NCBI GenBank assembly: GCA_964448105.1
Contig: CAYUVK010000049.1
Span: 1-36,487 of the forward strand
DNA length: 36,487 nucleotides
Direction of reading: 5' to 3'
Source of the DNA: CAVQBP01 sp964448105
Lineage (GTDB): Bacteria; Bacteroidota; Ignavibacteria; Ignavibacteriales; Ignavibacteriaceae
How positions within the stretch are numbered: the first letter of the stretch is position 1; each line of letters begins with the position of its first letter. The notes below the pieces were generated by a model. It did not search any database. It was given only the letters and a program-made list of their open reading frames with translations, and had not been told where the DNA came from. The position numbers and the translations under genes were made by a program. This document shows, piece by piece, positions 9,915 through 18,406 of the stretch.

Positions 9915-9937
9915 TCAGCCTATCATTTAACCTCCTT
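9915..9937 (-). other. Very strong Shine-Dalgarno with a three-codon reading frame in the intergenic gap
   Basis: In the 123-bp gap between the receptor stop (9976) and the beta-helix gene start (9852), the minus strand carries AAAAAGGAGG four bases before ATG ATA GGC TGA (9926-9915). This is a far better ribosome binding site than most starts here but yields only Met-Ile-Gly. It may be a ribosome-loading leader, a vestige of a lost gene, or coincidence. Confidence 0.35.
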
Positions 9938-9975
9938 TTTTACTAGGTGATTTAATTTATTTTTATTTATTTTTT

Positions 9976-12888
9976 TTAGTATAAAGTGTACGTTATTCCT
10001 AAATCTGCTGTTAAACCGTAATAACCTCTATTTGTAAACCATCCTGTACCAAAGTTTGAAGCCTGATATACTGCCTTTGAAATATTGTTAACATTTAAGA
10101 ATACCTGTAATCCTTCAACAGGTAATTGTTGGCGTACTTTCATATCCCATAGAGTTAATGGATTAGTGGTTTGCCTTAATTGTTCATAGAAATTATTCGA
10201 TATAAAAACATCCGATGTGTATTGCATCGAACCCCGTATTGAGAAACCTTTATAATCAAATCCAAGTTCAAAATTCAATATATGTATGGGTTGATCCAAT
10301 AGACGATCATAATAACCTTGATCGGCTGTTCCAACTAATCTTTTAACTAATACCGGTCCTCTCTGTTCATATACATATACAGGAACAAATTTGGGATATT
10401 TTATCCTTGAATCAGTATATGTGTAATTTACATTTACAACTAATCCTTTTAATACACCGGGTAAGAACCAAAAATTAGACTGCCATTCAACTTCCAAACC
10501 TTTCAATTTTGCTATATCCGTACTATTGACATATCCGTAGATAGTACCCCCAACTGTTACGGTAGATGGCCATTCAGGTCTTAATTGAGATGAATCTGCA
10601 ATAAATGTAGTAGTAGCGAAAACAAAATCTTTTATTTGCTTCTCGAATACTCCTATGCTGAATAATCCTATTTTCTGTGTATAAAATGAAAAGTAGAGGT
10701 CGAAGTTTTGCGATTGTGCAGGCTTAAGGTCTACATTATTCCAGGTTATGCTCGATCCGAAGGAACTCCAAAGAGGAATAAGTCTATTGTAATTTGGCCG
10801 GGCAAGTGTTTTTGTATAACTAGCACGGATATCAAACCAGTCGAACGGCTGGTATTTAACATGGATCATAGGCAATAAATAATTATTTTGTCTAGATGAT
10901 GTATAAGGGAAATAAATAAACGGATCAGTCGGTTTGCCGGGACCATTGGATCTATTCGCAGTATATTCAGTTTCATTATGTTCATATCTGAAACCGGGAA
11001 TAAATGTTACTAATTTACTGCCAAATGTAATTGTGGGTAATATATATGCAGCATAATAATTTTCATGGCCTGCATAATCATTCAGATTAGAATTTGTATA
11101 ATCATACCAGAGAGTCTTTTTTACCGGAGCACCATTAACCGTTTTTAGATTCTTAATTTCATCATATATATCAAGCATAGTATTTGAATTTGGTACACGG
11201 CTGATTGTATAATTTGCACCTGCTTTAAAATCCCCAGCGTTATAGTTTTGATCAATAAAAGGCGCATATGGAAAATCATCGTTTGAATAATCGTAACCTG
11301 TTATATTGAATCTTTGTGTTAAATATAGTCTTGCAAGTGCTAAATCCTGCCACCCTAAAGGTATCTCATATTGATTGAAGTCATATTTTTTAAATTTATG
11401 TTTGAATTCCCCTCCAATCTTTATATTAATATCTGCTAAATCTGTTTTGAATCCTCCTTCAAAATTCAGGTTGGCTGATGTTTGCTGTTCCAAAGATGAA
11501 CTATCACGTCCATAAAACTGGTTGACTTTACTATTGGCTATATTGTTAAAAGCTTTTGTTACTATATCAAGAGGATATATTTGGTAACTATTCCATGACC
11601 AGCTTGGTTGAAACGCATTATTTTCATAGGCATTCATTTGTATTTGTTTGGGTACATCCGTCTTTGACTCCGTATAATTAATATTACCAACTATCTTAAT
11701 TCCATTTAAGGATTGTTCGATGCGAAGTGTATTTAAAAGCGTTAATAGACTTCCGTCTTGATAGTTGGCTTGATAGTTATGATTTCTCCCTACAGGATCA
11801 AAATTTTCCTGTCGTGTAATAGTATTGATATCAATATTATTTATTGTGCTTGAAAGTTTAAATTTTGTAGAAGATAGGGCATAGTCTAACACAAGCACAC
11901 CACCTGATCTTTTATTGGTTCGCCGAATATCTTGAACATTTAGATTGTTTGCAAGAGTAAGTGTATCGAATTGCATTGTATAACCTGAAACAATACTATT
12001 ACTGCTTCTATCGGTTTTTTCCAAGTTCCCCTGTAAAAACACACCCAGCTTATTATCAAAAAATCTCATACCTCCGCTGGCTACATAATAATAATTATTG
12101 GTTTGACTCCGTAACCCGTTATAACCGCCTTGAGCTGTAAGACTTAATGTAGGTTTTTCAGGCGCATCTCTAAGAAGGAAGTTTACACTTCCGCCAATTT
12201 GATTCGCATCTTGATCTGCCATTGCTGTTTTGCTAACTTCAATACCTTCCAACGTATAAGGTGAAATCATGCTCAAGTCTACACTTCTGTCGTTTGGACC
12301 GGTGGCGGCCATACTAACACCATTAATCTCTATTCTATTGTATTGGGGAGAAAGACCACGAATTACAACTTTATTCCCTTCACCCCCTTCTCTTTCCAAC
12401 GAAATGCCGGGTAAACGACCCACAGCTTCAGCTGCGTTTGCTTCCGGTAATTCCTTTATTTTAGCAGACGAAACAATATTTTTAACTGAGTTTGATGAGA
12501 TTTGCTGATTGATTGCTTGCATCTGCCCTTCTGCCTGAGAGGTTACAATAATTTCCTGCCCCTCTAAAACCATATATTCCAATTCCGCATTCTGCTCTAA
12601 TGTAACATCGTTGGAAACTTTGATATCAAATTTTTCAGGTTTATATCCAAGATATTTTACTTGAAGGGTATAAGTGCCAGGAGGTACATTATTAATAGTA
12701 TAAGTACCATCAACAGCAGTAGCTGAACCTAAATTGGTATTTTCCAAGTATATGTTAGCTCCCGGAAGAGGCTCTCCAGTTCTTTTATCGATTACCTTAC
12801 CTATAATCTTTGAGCTTGCTAGAACTGATACCGGCACAAAGATTATAGCCAAAGCCATCAACCTAATTAATGACCAAAATTTATTCAT
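9976..12888 (-). CDS. TonB-dependent outer-membrane receptor with carboxypeptidase-regulatory N-domain
   Basis: 970 aa. Signal peptide; a CarboxypepD_reg-like domain (about 26-110: GKVIDKRTGEPLPGANIYLE, GTYTINNVPPGTYTLQVKYLGY); a short linker with a TonB-box-like EIIVTSQ; a plug domain (about 130-240, with ANAAEAVGRLPGISLER, VVIRGLSPQYNRIEINGV and GSVNFLLRD); and a beta-barrel ending in an aromatic residue. The plug resembles the TonB-Xanth-Caul subgroup used for carbohydrate uptake more than canonical SusC. It is predicted to import glucan oligosaccharides across the outer membrane. No SusD gene is adjacent; the next gene codes for a T9SS beta-helix protein. The ATG at 12888 has AAAGGG upstream, and the gene lies 32 bp after the phosphorylase gene in the same operon. 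Confidence 0.93.
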   Translation of the reverse strand: MNKFWSLIRLMALAIIFVPVSVLASSKIIGKVIDKRTGEPLPGANIYLENTNLGSATAVDGTYTINNVPPGTYTLQVKYLGYKPEKFDIKVSNDVTLEQNAELEYMVLEGQEIIVTSQAEGQMQAINQQISSNSVKNIVSSAKIKELPEANAAEAVGRLPGISLEREGGEGNKVVIRGLSPQYNRIEINGVSMAATGPNDRSVDLSMISPYTLEGIEVSKTAMADQDANQIGGSVNFLLRDAPEKPTLSLTAQGGYNGLRSQTNNYYYVASGGMRFFDNKLGVFLQGNLEKTDRSSNSIVSGYTMQFDTLTLANNLNVQDIRRTNKRSGGVLVLDYALSSTKFKLSSTINNIDINTITRQENFDPVGRNHNYQANYQDGSLLTLLNTLRIEQSLNGIKIVGNINYTESKTDVPKQIQMNAYENNAFQPSWSWNSYQIYPLDIVTKAFNNIANSKVNQFYGRDSSSLEQQTSANLNFEGGFKTDLADINIKIGGEFKHKFKKYDFNQYEIPLGWQDLALARLYLTQRFNITGYDYSNDDFPYAPFIDQNYNAGDFKAGANYTISRVPNSNTMLDIYDEIKNLKTVNGAPVKKTLWYDYTNSNLNDYAGHENYYAAYILPTITFGSKLVTFIPGFRYEHNETEYTANRSNGPGKPTDPFIYFPYTSSRQNNYLLPMIHVKYQPFDWFDIRASYTKTLARPNYNRLIPLWSSFGSSITWNNVDLKPAQSQNFDLYFSFYTQKIGLFSIGVFEKQIKDFVFATTTFIADSSQLRPEWPSTVTVGGTIYGYVNSTDIAKLKGLEVEWQSNFWFLPGVLKGLVVNVNYTYTDSRIKYPKFVPVYVYEQRGPVLVKRLVGTADQGYYDRLLDQPIHILNFELGFDYKGFSIRGSMQYTSDVFISNNFYEQLRQTTNPLTLWDMKVRQQLPVEGLQVFLNVNNISKAVYQASNFGTGWFTNRGYYGLTADLGITYTLY

Positions 12889-12920
12889 CTTTTTACCCTT
12901 TGTTTTTATATATTTATTTT

Positions 12921-15900
12921 TTAATACTTATTAATTAGAACTTTTATCTTTGATATTATTCCTTCCCGTTGAAAAATCATTCTACTCATATCTATTCCCA
13001 AAGTTAACCCGTTGATTTCTTCTTCAGTACCATTCTTTTTCGTTACAATTATTCTTTGATCTTTTGATATTATATAAATGATTGGCACCTGGCAAAAAGT
13101 AAATGCGAGCATCCCGGGATTTAACATTAGGGTTTGATAATTACTATCTATATCATAATACTGATATACTTGTGATTTGATAAGAAATTCATCCTTATTT
13201 AATAAAGAGGGATCAAATTGTATTTTACCATCCCGTATTAACACCCCTAACTCTCCAAACCTTGAGACAATATCTTCCTTAACTTGTCCTGTCATGCCTG
13301 GCTGCTGGGCACCCATATTACCGGGTGTATGTGAATAAGGGTCTGTTGGAAAAGCACCATACAATTCGGGTGACTTATGACTACCGATTCCTTCCCTTAT
13401 CATATAATAATAATCTTTTAATTTTGTTAATGCAGAAATGTTAATATCTGTTTCTACAGCTTTAAAAAAAGTCTCCTGTACAGCAAGCAATAATTTGGAA
13501 ACCATATGCCAATAAATGCAGCCTAGTCCTTCATATTTGTAGAAAGTGCCCGATCGACCTGTAAATGATTGATGGTCAAAAACGGATTCATAAATATCCA
13601 TAATCAATTCTTTTTCTTCATCGGAAGGTTTATGTGAATTCATTTGCTCATTTAAAGCCTGTTTAAGGTTTGCTGCATTTCTAAATTTGCTGTTGAAGTG
13701 AATGTTTCCATTAATATCTTTAATAACTATATTCTTATCGTTATCATGAACTAAATTCTGCAGAAGTTGAGATTGCCCAAACAACTCTTTCGGAATTATA
13801 TTTTTCTCAGTGAAAGGAGCTAAAACCCGGTCCGGATATAAGAGATAACTGTACTGATCTTTTCTATATAACTCGCTTCTCTGCAGAGAATTGAGCAGAA
13901 CTATTGAATCTTCAAAAGATAAATAACCTGAATTGAGAACGGCTACCTGTCCCTCTAACATTTCATATAAATTACTTATGCAAATCTCATTTTGATTACT
14001 AAACTTGATCAAGTTGTAAGAATGGTAGAGATCATCATCCCTTTTGTTTGCTCTAATTGAATGATCCATGTAATCAAGTGCGATCTGAAAGAATAATATT
14101 ACCTGATCTACTTTTATAAATTCCTTCCTCCCTGAAAAACCTTCAGAATATATTTTTAAACGGTAATCGCTCCCGGCAATTCCTAATCTATCTAAAATCT
14201 TTTTCCTATTATCATTTGTGATCTCTTCTTTTAATAGATACTGGGATTCCATCATTGCTTGATTGATATTGACAAATAACTCCAAAACTTCTTCCGAAAT
14301 TTTTATTTGTTCGGAATCTATTTCTTTAAAAAGTTTGATGCAGAATGCAATAAATCTTCTTAAATAATAGAGAGTCACCATTGAAGCACCAAATCCTACC
14401 AGGGCATTATTAGCATCATTCCATTCCGGTCTTTGAGTATTCATCCAAATTCCTGCTTCCGGAATGAAATTGGATAGTTTTATCAAAATGACAACGAGGA
14501 GTTTCTCCGCTAAATTGACATAGTATATTCCACCCTCTGCATTTTGAAGATATTTTCCATCTGCCCCTATCTCTTTTACTCTCTTTCTTACATCAGCCTC
14601 TAGTTTGAAATCAAATTCAATTGTATTATGCGGGTTTTGAACAATTTCCTTGTATGATTTTATTTTATAAGGAACATTGGCAAATGCAAATATTTCTTTT
14701 ACTAGAAACGAATGAAGTTTTTTAGGATGATATTTTCCAGATAACTCCAGCAACCTTAGAAGATAGATAATTTGATGATCTCCCCAATAACCTATATATG
14801 ACCACGTATCAGAGGGATCGAGGACCTCCCAATCAAAACCATCTCTTGTAATTTTATAAGGATTATAACCATCAGCCGTAGAAGCATTAACAAATTTTAC
14901 TATCATGTTTTCAAGGTAAGCCGGAAATGATAAAGCAAGCGCTTCCCAGTTTTGGAATATATCTCTCCAGTTCCCCTGGTAATTCAAAATTTTATTACCT
15001 TGTTCATCTTTTATATCAATTGAAAAAAGATTCCAAGGACGGCTTGGATCACCATGACGGCGGCTGAAAGTAAGCGGAAGATATTCATAGCCTAGTTTTT
15101 CGATATCCGGATCGTGAAGATTTTCCACTTCATTTATCAAATCCAAAATAGTTAGTTGATCCGGCAAGTTCTCAAAAAATGCCAAATACCGTTCCCGCAA
15201 TGGACAATTTGCTTTTTTGATAAATTGAGAAAAATCTTTTTTATCTATTAAATAGTTATCATCAAAAACACCCCCGCGCATAATATTGAATATAACATTT
15301 GAAATATGACGGGAAGTAATTAACGGATCATTTGTTAATTGAAAACCATCGGCATTTGCAATTTTTAGATTAAGATCGATTGAACTTTTATTAATTTCAT
15401 CTTCAATTTGCTGCTTCAAATTTTGTTTCGAAAATAATAAAATCGAAATTTCAGCTACATCAGATTGATCTTTATCTGCATCTGCAGAAATATACCATTC
15501 TTTATTTTCACCTTTTAATAATTCGAATTCTGAATGCAGCAGATATGCCCCGCGAGTTCCTTTAATAGTAGATTCCTGAATTACCGGTTTACCCTGTTTA
15601 AATGAACTTATTTGTTTTGATGAGAGTAAGACGGAAGCATTTTCCAGACCGACCGACCAAACGGTTGTTGCTTTAAGTGCTTCGCTGGGTTCTGCTTTAT
15701 CTGTGGGAATGGAACTCAAAGTAAATAATCCCAGACCTATCTCATCCACTAGTTCATTCTTTTTATAACCATCCAATAATGTACTATATTCAAGCTGAAA
15801 TTTTCTATCCGCACCATAGGGCAAAATATTTTGAATACCATCCAAAATATTAATTAAAATAGGATCACTGTTATTATTTAATATTTTTGATTTTTTAATA

Positions 15901-16376
15901 AATCCGAATTTGTCGCAGTTCAACCATGAATATTGGTAACTTATTGATAAATCAAAATTTATTTCTTCAAAGATTAATTTATTTCCGGTGATATTTTTGT
16001 AGATATTTCTCTGGATATTATATACTCCCCTGTAATCTTGAGAGAAAGGTTCCCATAAAATAAATTTATCTTCCTTTTCTATAAACACAATTGTCTTGCT
16101 GCCGGTAATATCATGGGAATCATGTATCCGGTCATCCGTATAATAAGGGAATAATGCATGATCAGGATTTTTCCTACCTGCCGTTAAAGCTCCGTTGCTT
16201 GAAATAAACATCCACAGATCAGAACTGCTTACAATATTCATCAAAAAAGGAGGCATTCTATCAAAGTTGGATATTTTGTAGAAATTCTCATTTTCTTTTA
16301 AAGTAATTTCCCCCTGTACCTGTTGAGTACTTTCCTGTAGAATACTTTTACCTATATATATATTCTTAACATTCAT
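12921..16376 (-). CDS. GH94/GH149/GH161-type beta-glucan phosphorylase, cytoplasmic
   Basis: 1151 aa, no signal peptide. The central (alpha/alpha)6 region carries GNWRDIFQNWEAL, FVNASTADGYNPYKI, WSYIGYWGDHQI and RPEWNDANNALVG; the Asp of EWND (about D654) matches the position of the catalytic acid in the cellobiose-phosphorylase clan. The length fits GH149/GH161 beta-1,3-oligoglucan phosphorylases better than GH94 (about 800 aa); GH161 is my preferred guess from memory of family features, not from an alignment. Expected reaction: inverting phosphorolysis of beta-1,3-gluco-oligosaccharides to glucose-1-phosphate in the cytosol, downstream of the neighbouring symporter. An ATG at 16391 is possible, but 16376 has GGAG nine bases upstream. 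It follows the GH16-T9SS gene by 17 bp. Confidence 0.82.
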   Translation of the reverse strand: MNVKNIYIGKSILQESTQQVQGEITLKENENFYKISNFDRMPPFLMNIVSSSDLWMFISSNGALTAGRKNPDHALFPYYTDDRIHDSHDITGSKTIVFIEKEDKFILWEPFSQDYRGVYNIQRNIYKNITGNKLIFEEINFDLSISYQYSWLNCDKFGFIKKSKILNNNSDPILINILDGIQNILPYGADRKFQLEYSTLLDGYKKNELVDEIGLGLFTLSSIPTDKAEPSEALKATTVWSVGLENASVLLSSKQISSFKQGKPVIQESTIKGTRGAYLLHSEFELLKGENKEWYISADADKDQSDVAEISILLFSKQNLKQQIEDEINKSSIDLNLKIANADGFQLTNDPLITSRHISNVIFNIMRGGVFDDNYLIDKKDFSQFIKKANCPLRERYLAFFENLPDQLTILDLINEVENLHDPDIEKLGYEYLPLTFSRRHGDPSRPWNLFSIDIKDEQGNKILNYQGNWRDIFQNWEALALSFPAYLENMIVKFVNASTADGYNPYKITRDGFDWEVLDPSDTWSYIGYWGDHQIIYLLRLLELSGKYHPKKLHSFLVKEIFAFANVPYKIKSYKEIVQNPHNTIEFDFKLEADVRKRVKEIGADGKYLQNAEGGIYYVNLAEKLLVVILIKLSNFIPEAGIWMNTQRPEWNDANNALVGFGASMVTLYYLRRFIAFCIKLFKEIDSEQIKISEEVLELFVNINQAMMESQYLLKEEITNDNRKKILDRLGIAGSDYRLKIYSEGFSGRKEFIKVDQVILFFQIALDYMDHSIRANKRDDDLYHSYNLIKFSNQNEICISNLYEMLEGQVAVLNSGYLSFEDSIVLLNSLQRSELYRKDQYSYLLYPDRVLAPFTEKNIIPKELFGQSQLLQNLVHDNDKNIVIKDINGNIHFNSKFRNAANLKQALNEQMNSHKPSDEEKELIMDIYESVFDHQSFTGRSGTFYKYEGLGCIYWHMVSKLLLAVQETFFKAVETDINISALTKLKDYYYMIREGIGSHKSPELYGAFPTDPYSHTPGNMGAQQPGMTGQVKEDIVSRFGELGVLIRDGKIQFDPSLLNKDEFLIKSQVYQYYDIDSNYQTLMLNPGMLAFTFCQVPIIYIISKDQRIIVTKKNGTEEEINGLTLGIDMSRMIFQREGIISKIKVLINKY

Positions 16377-16393
16377 CAAGAGTGGCTCCATAC

Positions 16394-17524
16394 CTACTTT
16401 AGAAAAATCATTTTTTTCATAGATGAAAAATTACCCGCGGTTAGTTTGTAGAAATATATACCGCTGCTTAAATCTGAAGCATCAAAATCAACATTATAAT
16501 TACCAGCAGGCTGTTCTTTGCTTACCAGTGTTTTAACCGGTTCACCAAGGAGATTATAAACGACAAGTTTCACAAGACTGCTTTTAGGAATTGAGTATTG
16601 AATATTTGTTGCTGGATTAAAAGGATTAGGATAATTCTGATTAAGTAAAAAGTTTAGAGGTTTTTGGTCTTTTTCATTAATTGCCGTGGCATTTTTTTGG
16701 TAAACTCTTACATAGTCAATTGTATATTCCTGGGGAAATTGAGTTGATGCATCAGGATTTCCGGGCCAGTTACCGCCAACAGCTAAGTTAAGAATTATAT
16801 GAAATTGTTGATCAAAAGGAGCCGGGAAATTTGCACCTGAAGTGTACCAGCTAGTCTGGGTCTGATAAAGTTCTCCATCAACAAGCCATTGAATTTTACC
16901 CTCTTCCCATATTAATGTAAAAATATGAAAGTCATCATTAAAACCACCACTTGCTATAGTGTGTGAGGTGCCTGTATGTACATTGTTAGGCCATGCACCA
17001 CCATAATGCAGAGTTCCATAAACTGTGTTTGAATCATGCCCCAGGTATTCCATAATATCAATTTCACCGCTTGCTGCCCATCCGCCATATACATTATCTG
17101 TGGGCATCATCCAGAAAGCAGGCCACATACCTTTACCAATGGGCATCTTTGCACGCATCTCAATTTTACCGTATTTCCAATCCCCTTTATGTATTGTGCG
17201 GATACGAGCTGAAGTATAATCAAATCCGCTGTAGTTTTCTTTCTTTGCAATAATAGTCAGATAGCCGTCTTTAACTACAGCGTTTTCCGCACGGTAATAT
17301 TCTTTTTCATTATTACCCCAGCCGCCTGAACCATTGCCGATCTGGCATTCCCATTTAGTTAAATCAAGTGTAGTCCCGTCGAATTCATCAGACCAAACAA
17401 GCTGGTAATCCTGCGCTATACTTTTGCAGAAAGGAACACTCGCAAAAAGAATTATAATTAGATAATAGATTGTATTTACTTTTGAGGAAATATTTTCTTT
17501 AACATTTTGTAGAAAATTATACAT
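16394..17524 (-). CDS. GH16 laminarinase with T9SS sorting domain
   Basis: 376 aa. Hydrophobic leader (about residues 17-38), a GH16 beta-jelly-roll (about 40-280) with LVWSDEFDG at its start and the catalytic GEIDIMEYLG motif (nucleophile about E154, D156, acid/base about E159); the extra Met between Asp and Glu marks the beta-bulge type found in endo-beta-1,3-glucanases (laminarinases). A C-terminal T9SS type A domain (NYPNPFNPATNIQY, ending MKKMIFLK) points to surface display or release. It is a close paralogue of the adjacent GH16 at 17553-18395, from a likely tandem duplication. No clear ribosome binding site is seen; 28 bp separate it from the upstream paralogue. Confidence 0.93.
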   Translation of the reverse strand: MYNFLQNVKENISSKVNTIYYLIIILFASVPFCKSIAQDYQLVWSDEFDGTTLDLTKWECQIGNGSGGWGNNEKEYYRAENAVVKDGYLTIIAKKENYSGFDYTSARIRTIHKGDWKYGKIEMRAKMPIGKGMWPAFWMMPTDNVYGGWAASGEIDIMEYLGHDSNTVYGTLHYGGAWPNNVHTGTSHTIASGGFNDDFHIFTLIWEEGKIQWLVDGELYQTQTSWYTSGANFPAPFDQQFHIILNLAVGGNWPGNPDASTQFPQEYTIDYVRVYQKNATAINEKDQKPLNFLLNQNYPNPFNPATNIQYSIPKSSLVKLVVYNLLGEPVKTLVSKEQPAGNYNVDFDASDLSSGIYFYKLTAGNFSSMKKMIFLK

Positions 17525-17552
17525 AAACAGTCGCTTGATTTATTTTAAAAAA

Positions 17553-18395
17553 TTATTCTCCTGTAGTTTTCTGATATACTCTTACATAATCCACTATAAA
17601 TTTCTGTGGAAATTTTGTACTCTCATCAGGATAACCAGGCCAGTTACCACCTACTGCTAGGTTAAGAATTATATGAAATTCCTGATCAAAAGGTGCCGGG
17701 AAATCTCCACCTGTTGTAGTCCATTCTGTCTGTGTTTCATAAAGTTCACCGTCAACAAGCCATTGAACTTTACCTTCCTCCCATATTAGAGTGAATATGT
17801 GGAAGTCATTATGAAAATCACCATGGTCGAGCTTGTATGGTTTTCCGGTATGTTTATTATTGGGAGGTCTCCCGCCATAATGGAGTGTACCATAAACTGT
17901 AGTTGAATCATGCCCTAGGTATTCCATAATATCTATTTCGCCGCTTACGGGCCAGCCACCATAAACATTATTTGTAGGCATCATCCAGAAGGCAGGCCAC
18001 ATTCCTTTACCAACCGGTAATTTAGCCCGCATCTCAAATTTACCGTACTTCCAGTCACCTTTATTAATAGTCCGTATGCGTGCCGAAGTATAATTAAATC
18101 CTTTGTAGTTTTCTTCTTTAGCGACAATAGTCAAATAACCATCTCTAACAATAGCATTTTCTACCCTATAACATTCTTTTTCATTATTACCCCAGCCATG
18201 GTGATTGCCGATCTGGCAGCTCCATTTGGATGAATCAAGTTCGGTTCCGTTAAATTCATCAGACCAAACCAGTTTATAATTTTGGGCAAATGTTTGGAAT
18301 GATATCATACCCCAAAAAATAATTAGAAATAGATAACCCGTTTGCTTTATATTTTGTATTGCTAAAAGTAAAACTCTCTTTGCTGGTTTAAACAT
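17553..18395 (-). CDS. GH16 laminarinase without sorting domain
   Basis: 280 aa. Signal peptide (hydrophobic residues 20-38, ending FAQ), then a GH16 domain nearly identical in layout to its neighbour (LVWSDEFNG; catalytic GEIDIMEYLG with about E153, D155, E158), stopping right after the last beta-strand (VDYVRVYQK). It lacks the T9SS tail of its paralogue, so it should reach the periplasm through Sec and stay there, or leave by another route. The pair could therefore act on long chains outside and on imported oligosaccharides in the periplasm; this division is inferred. The ATG at 18395 has AAGGA nine bases upstream, and the gene starts 11 bp after the symporter stop. Confidence 0.92.
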   Translation of the reverse strand: MFKPAKRVLLLAIQNIKQTGYLFLIIFWGMISFQTFAQNYKLVWSDEFNGTELDSSKWSCQIGNHHGWGNNEKECYRVENAIVRDGYLTIVAKEENYKGFNYTSARIRTINKGDWKYGKFEMRAKLPVGKGMWPAFWMMPTNNVYGGWPVSGEIDIMEYLGHDSTTVYGTLHYGGRPPNNKHTGKPYKLDHGDFHNDFHIFTLIWEEGKVQWLVDGELYETQTEWTTTGGDFPAPFDQEFHIILNLAVGGNWPGYPDESTKFPQKFIVDYVRVYQKTTGE

Positions 18396-18406
18396 GTTTC
18401 TTTTCC

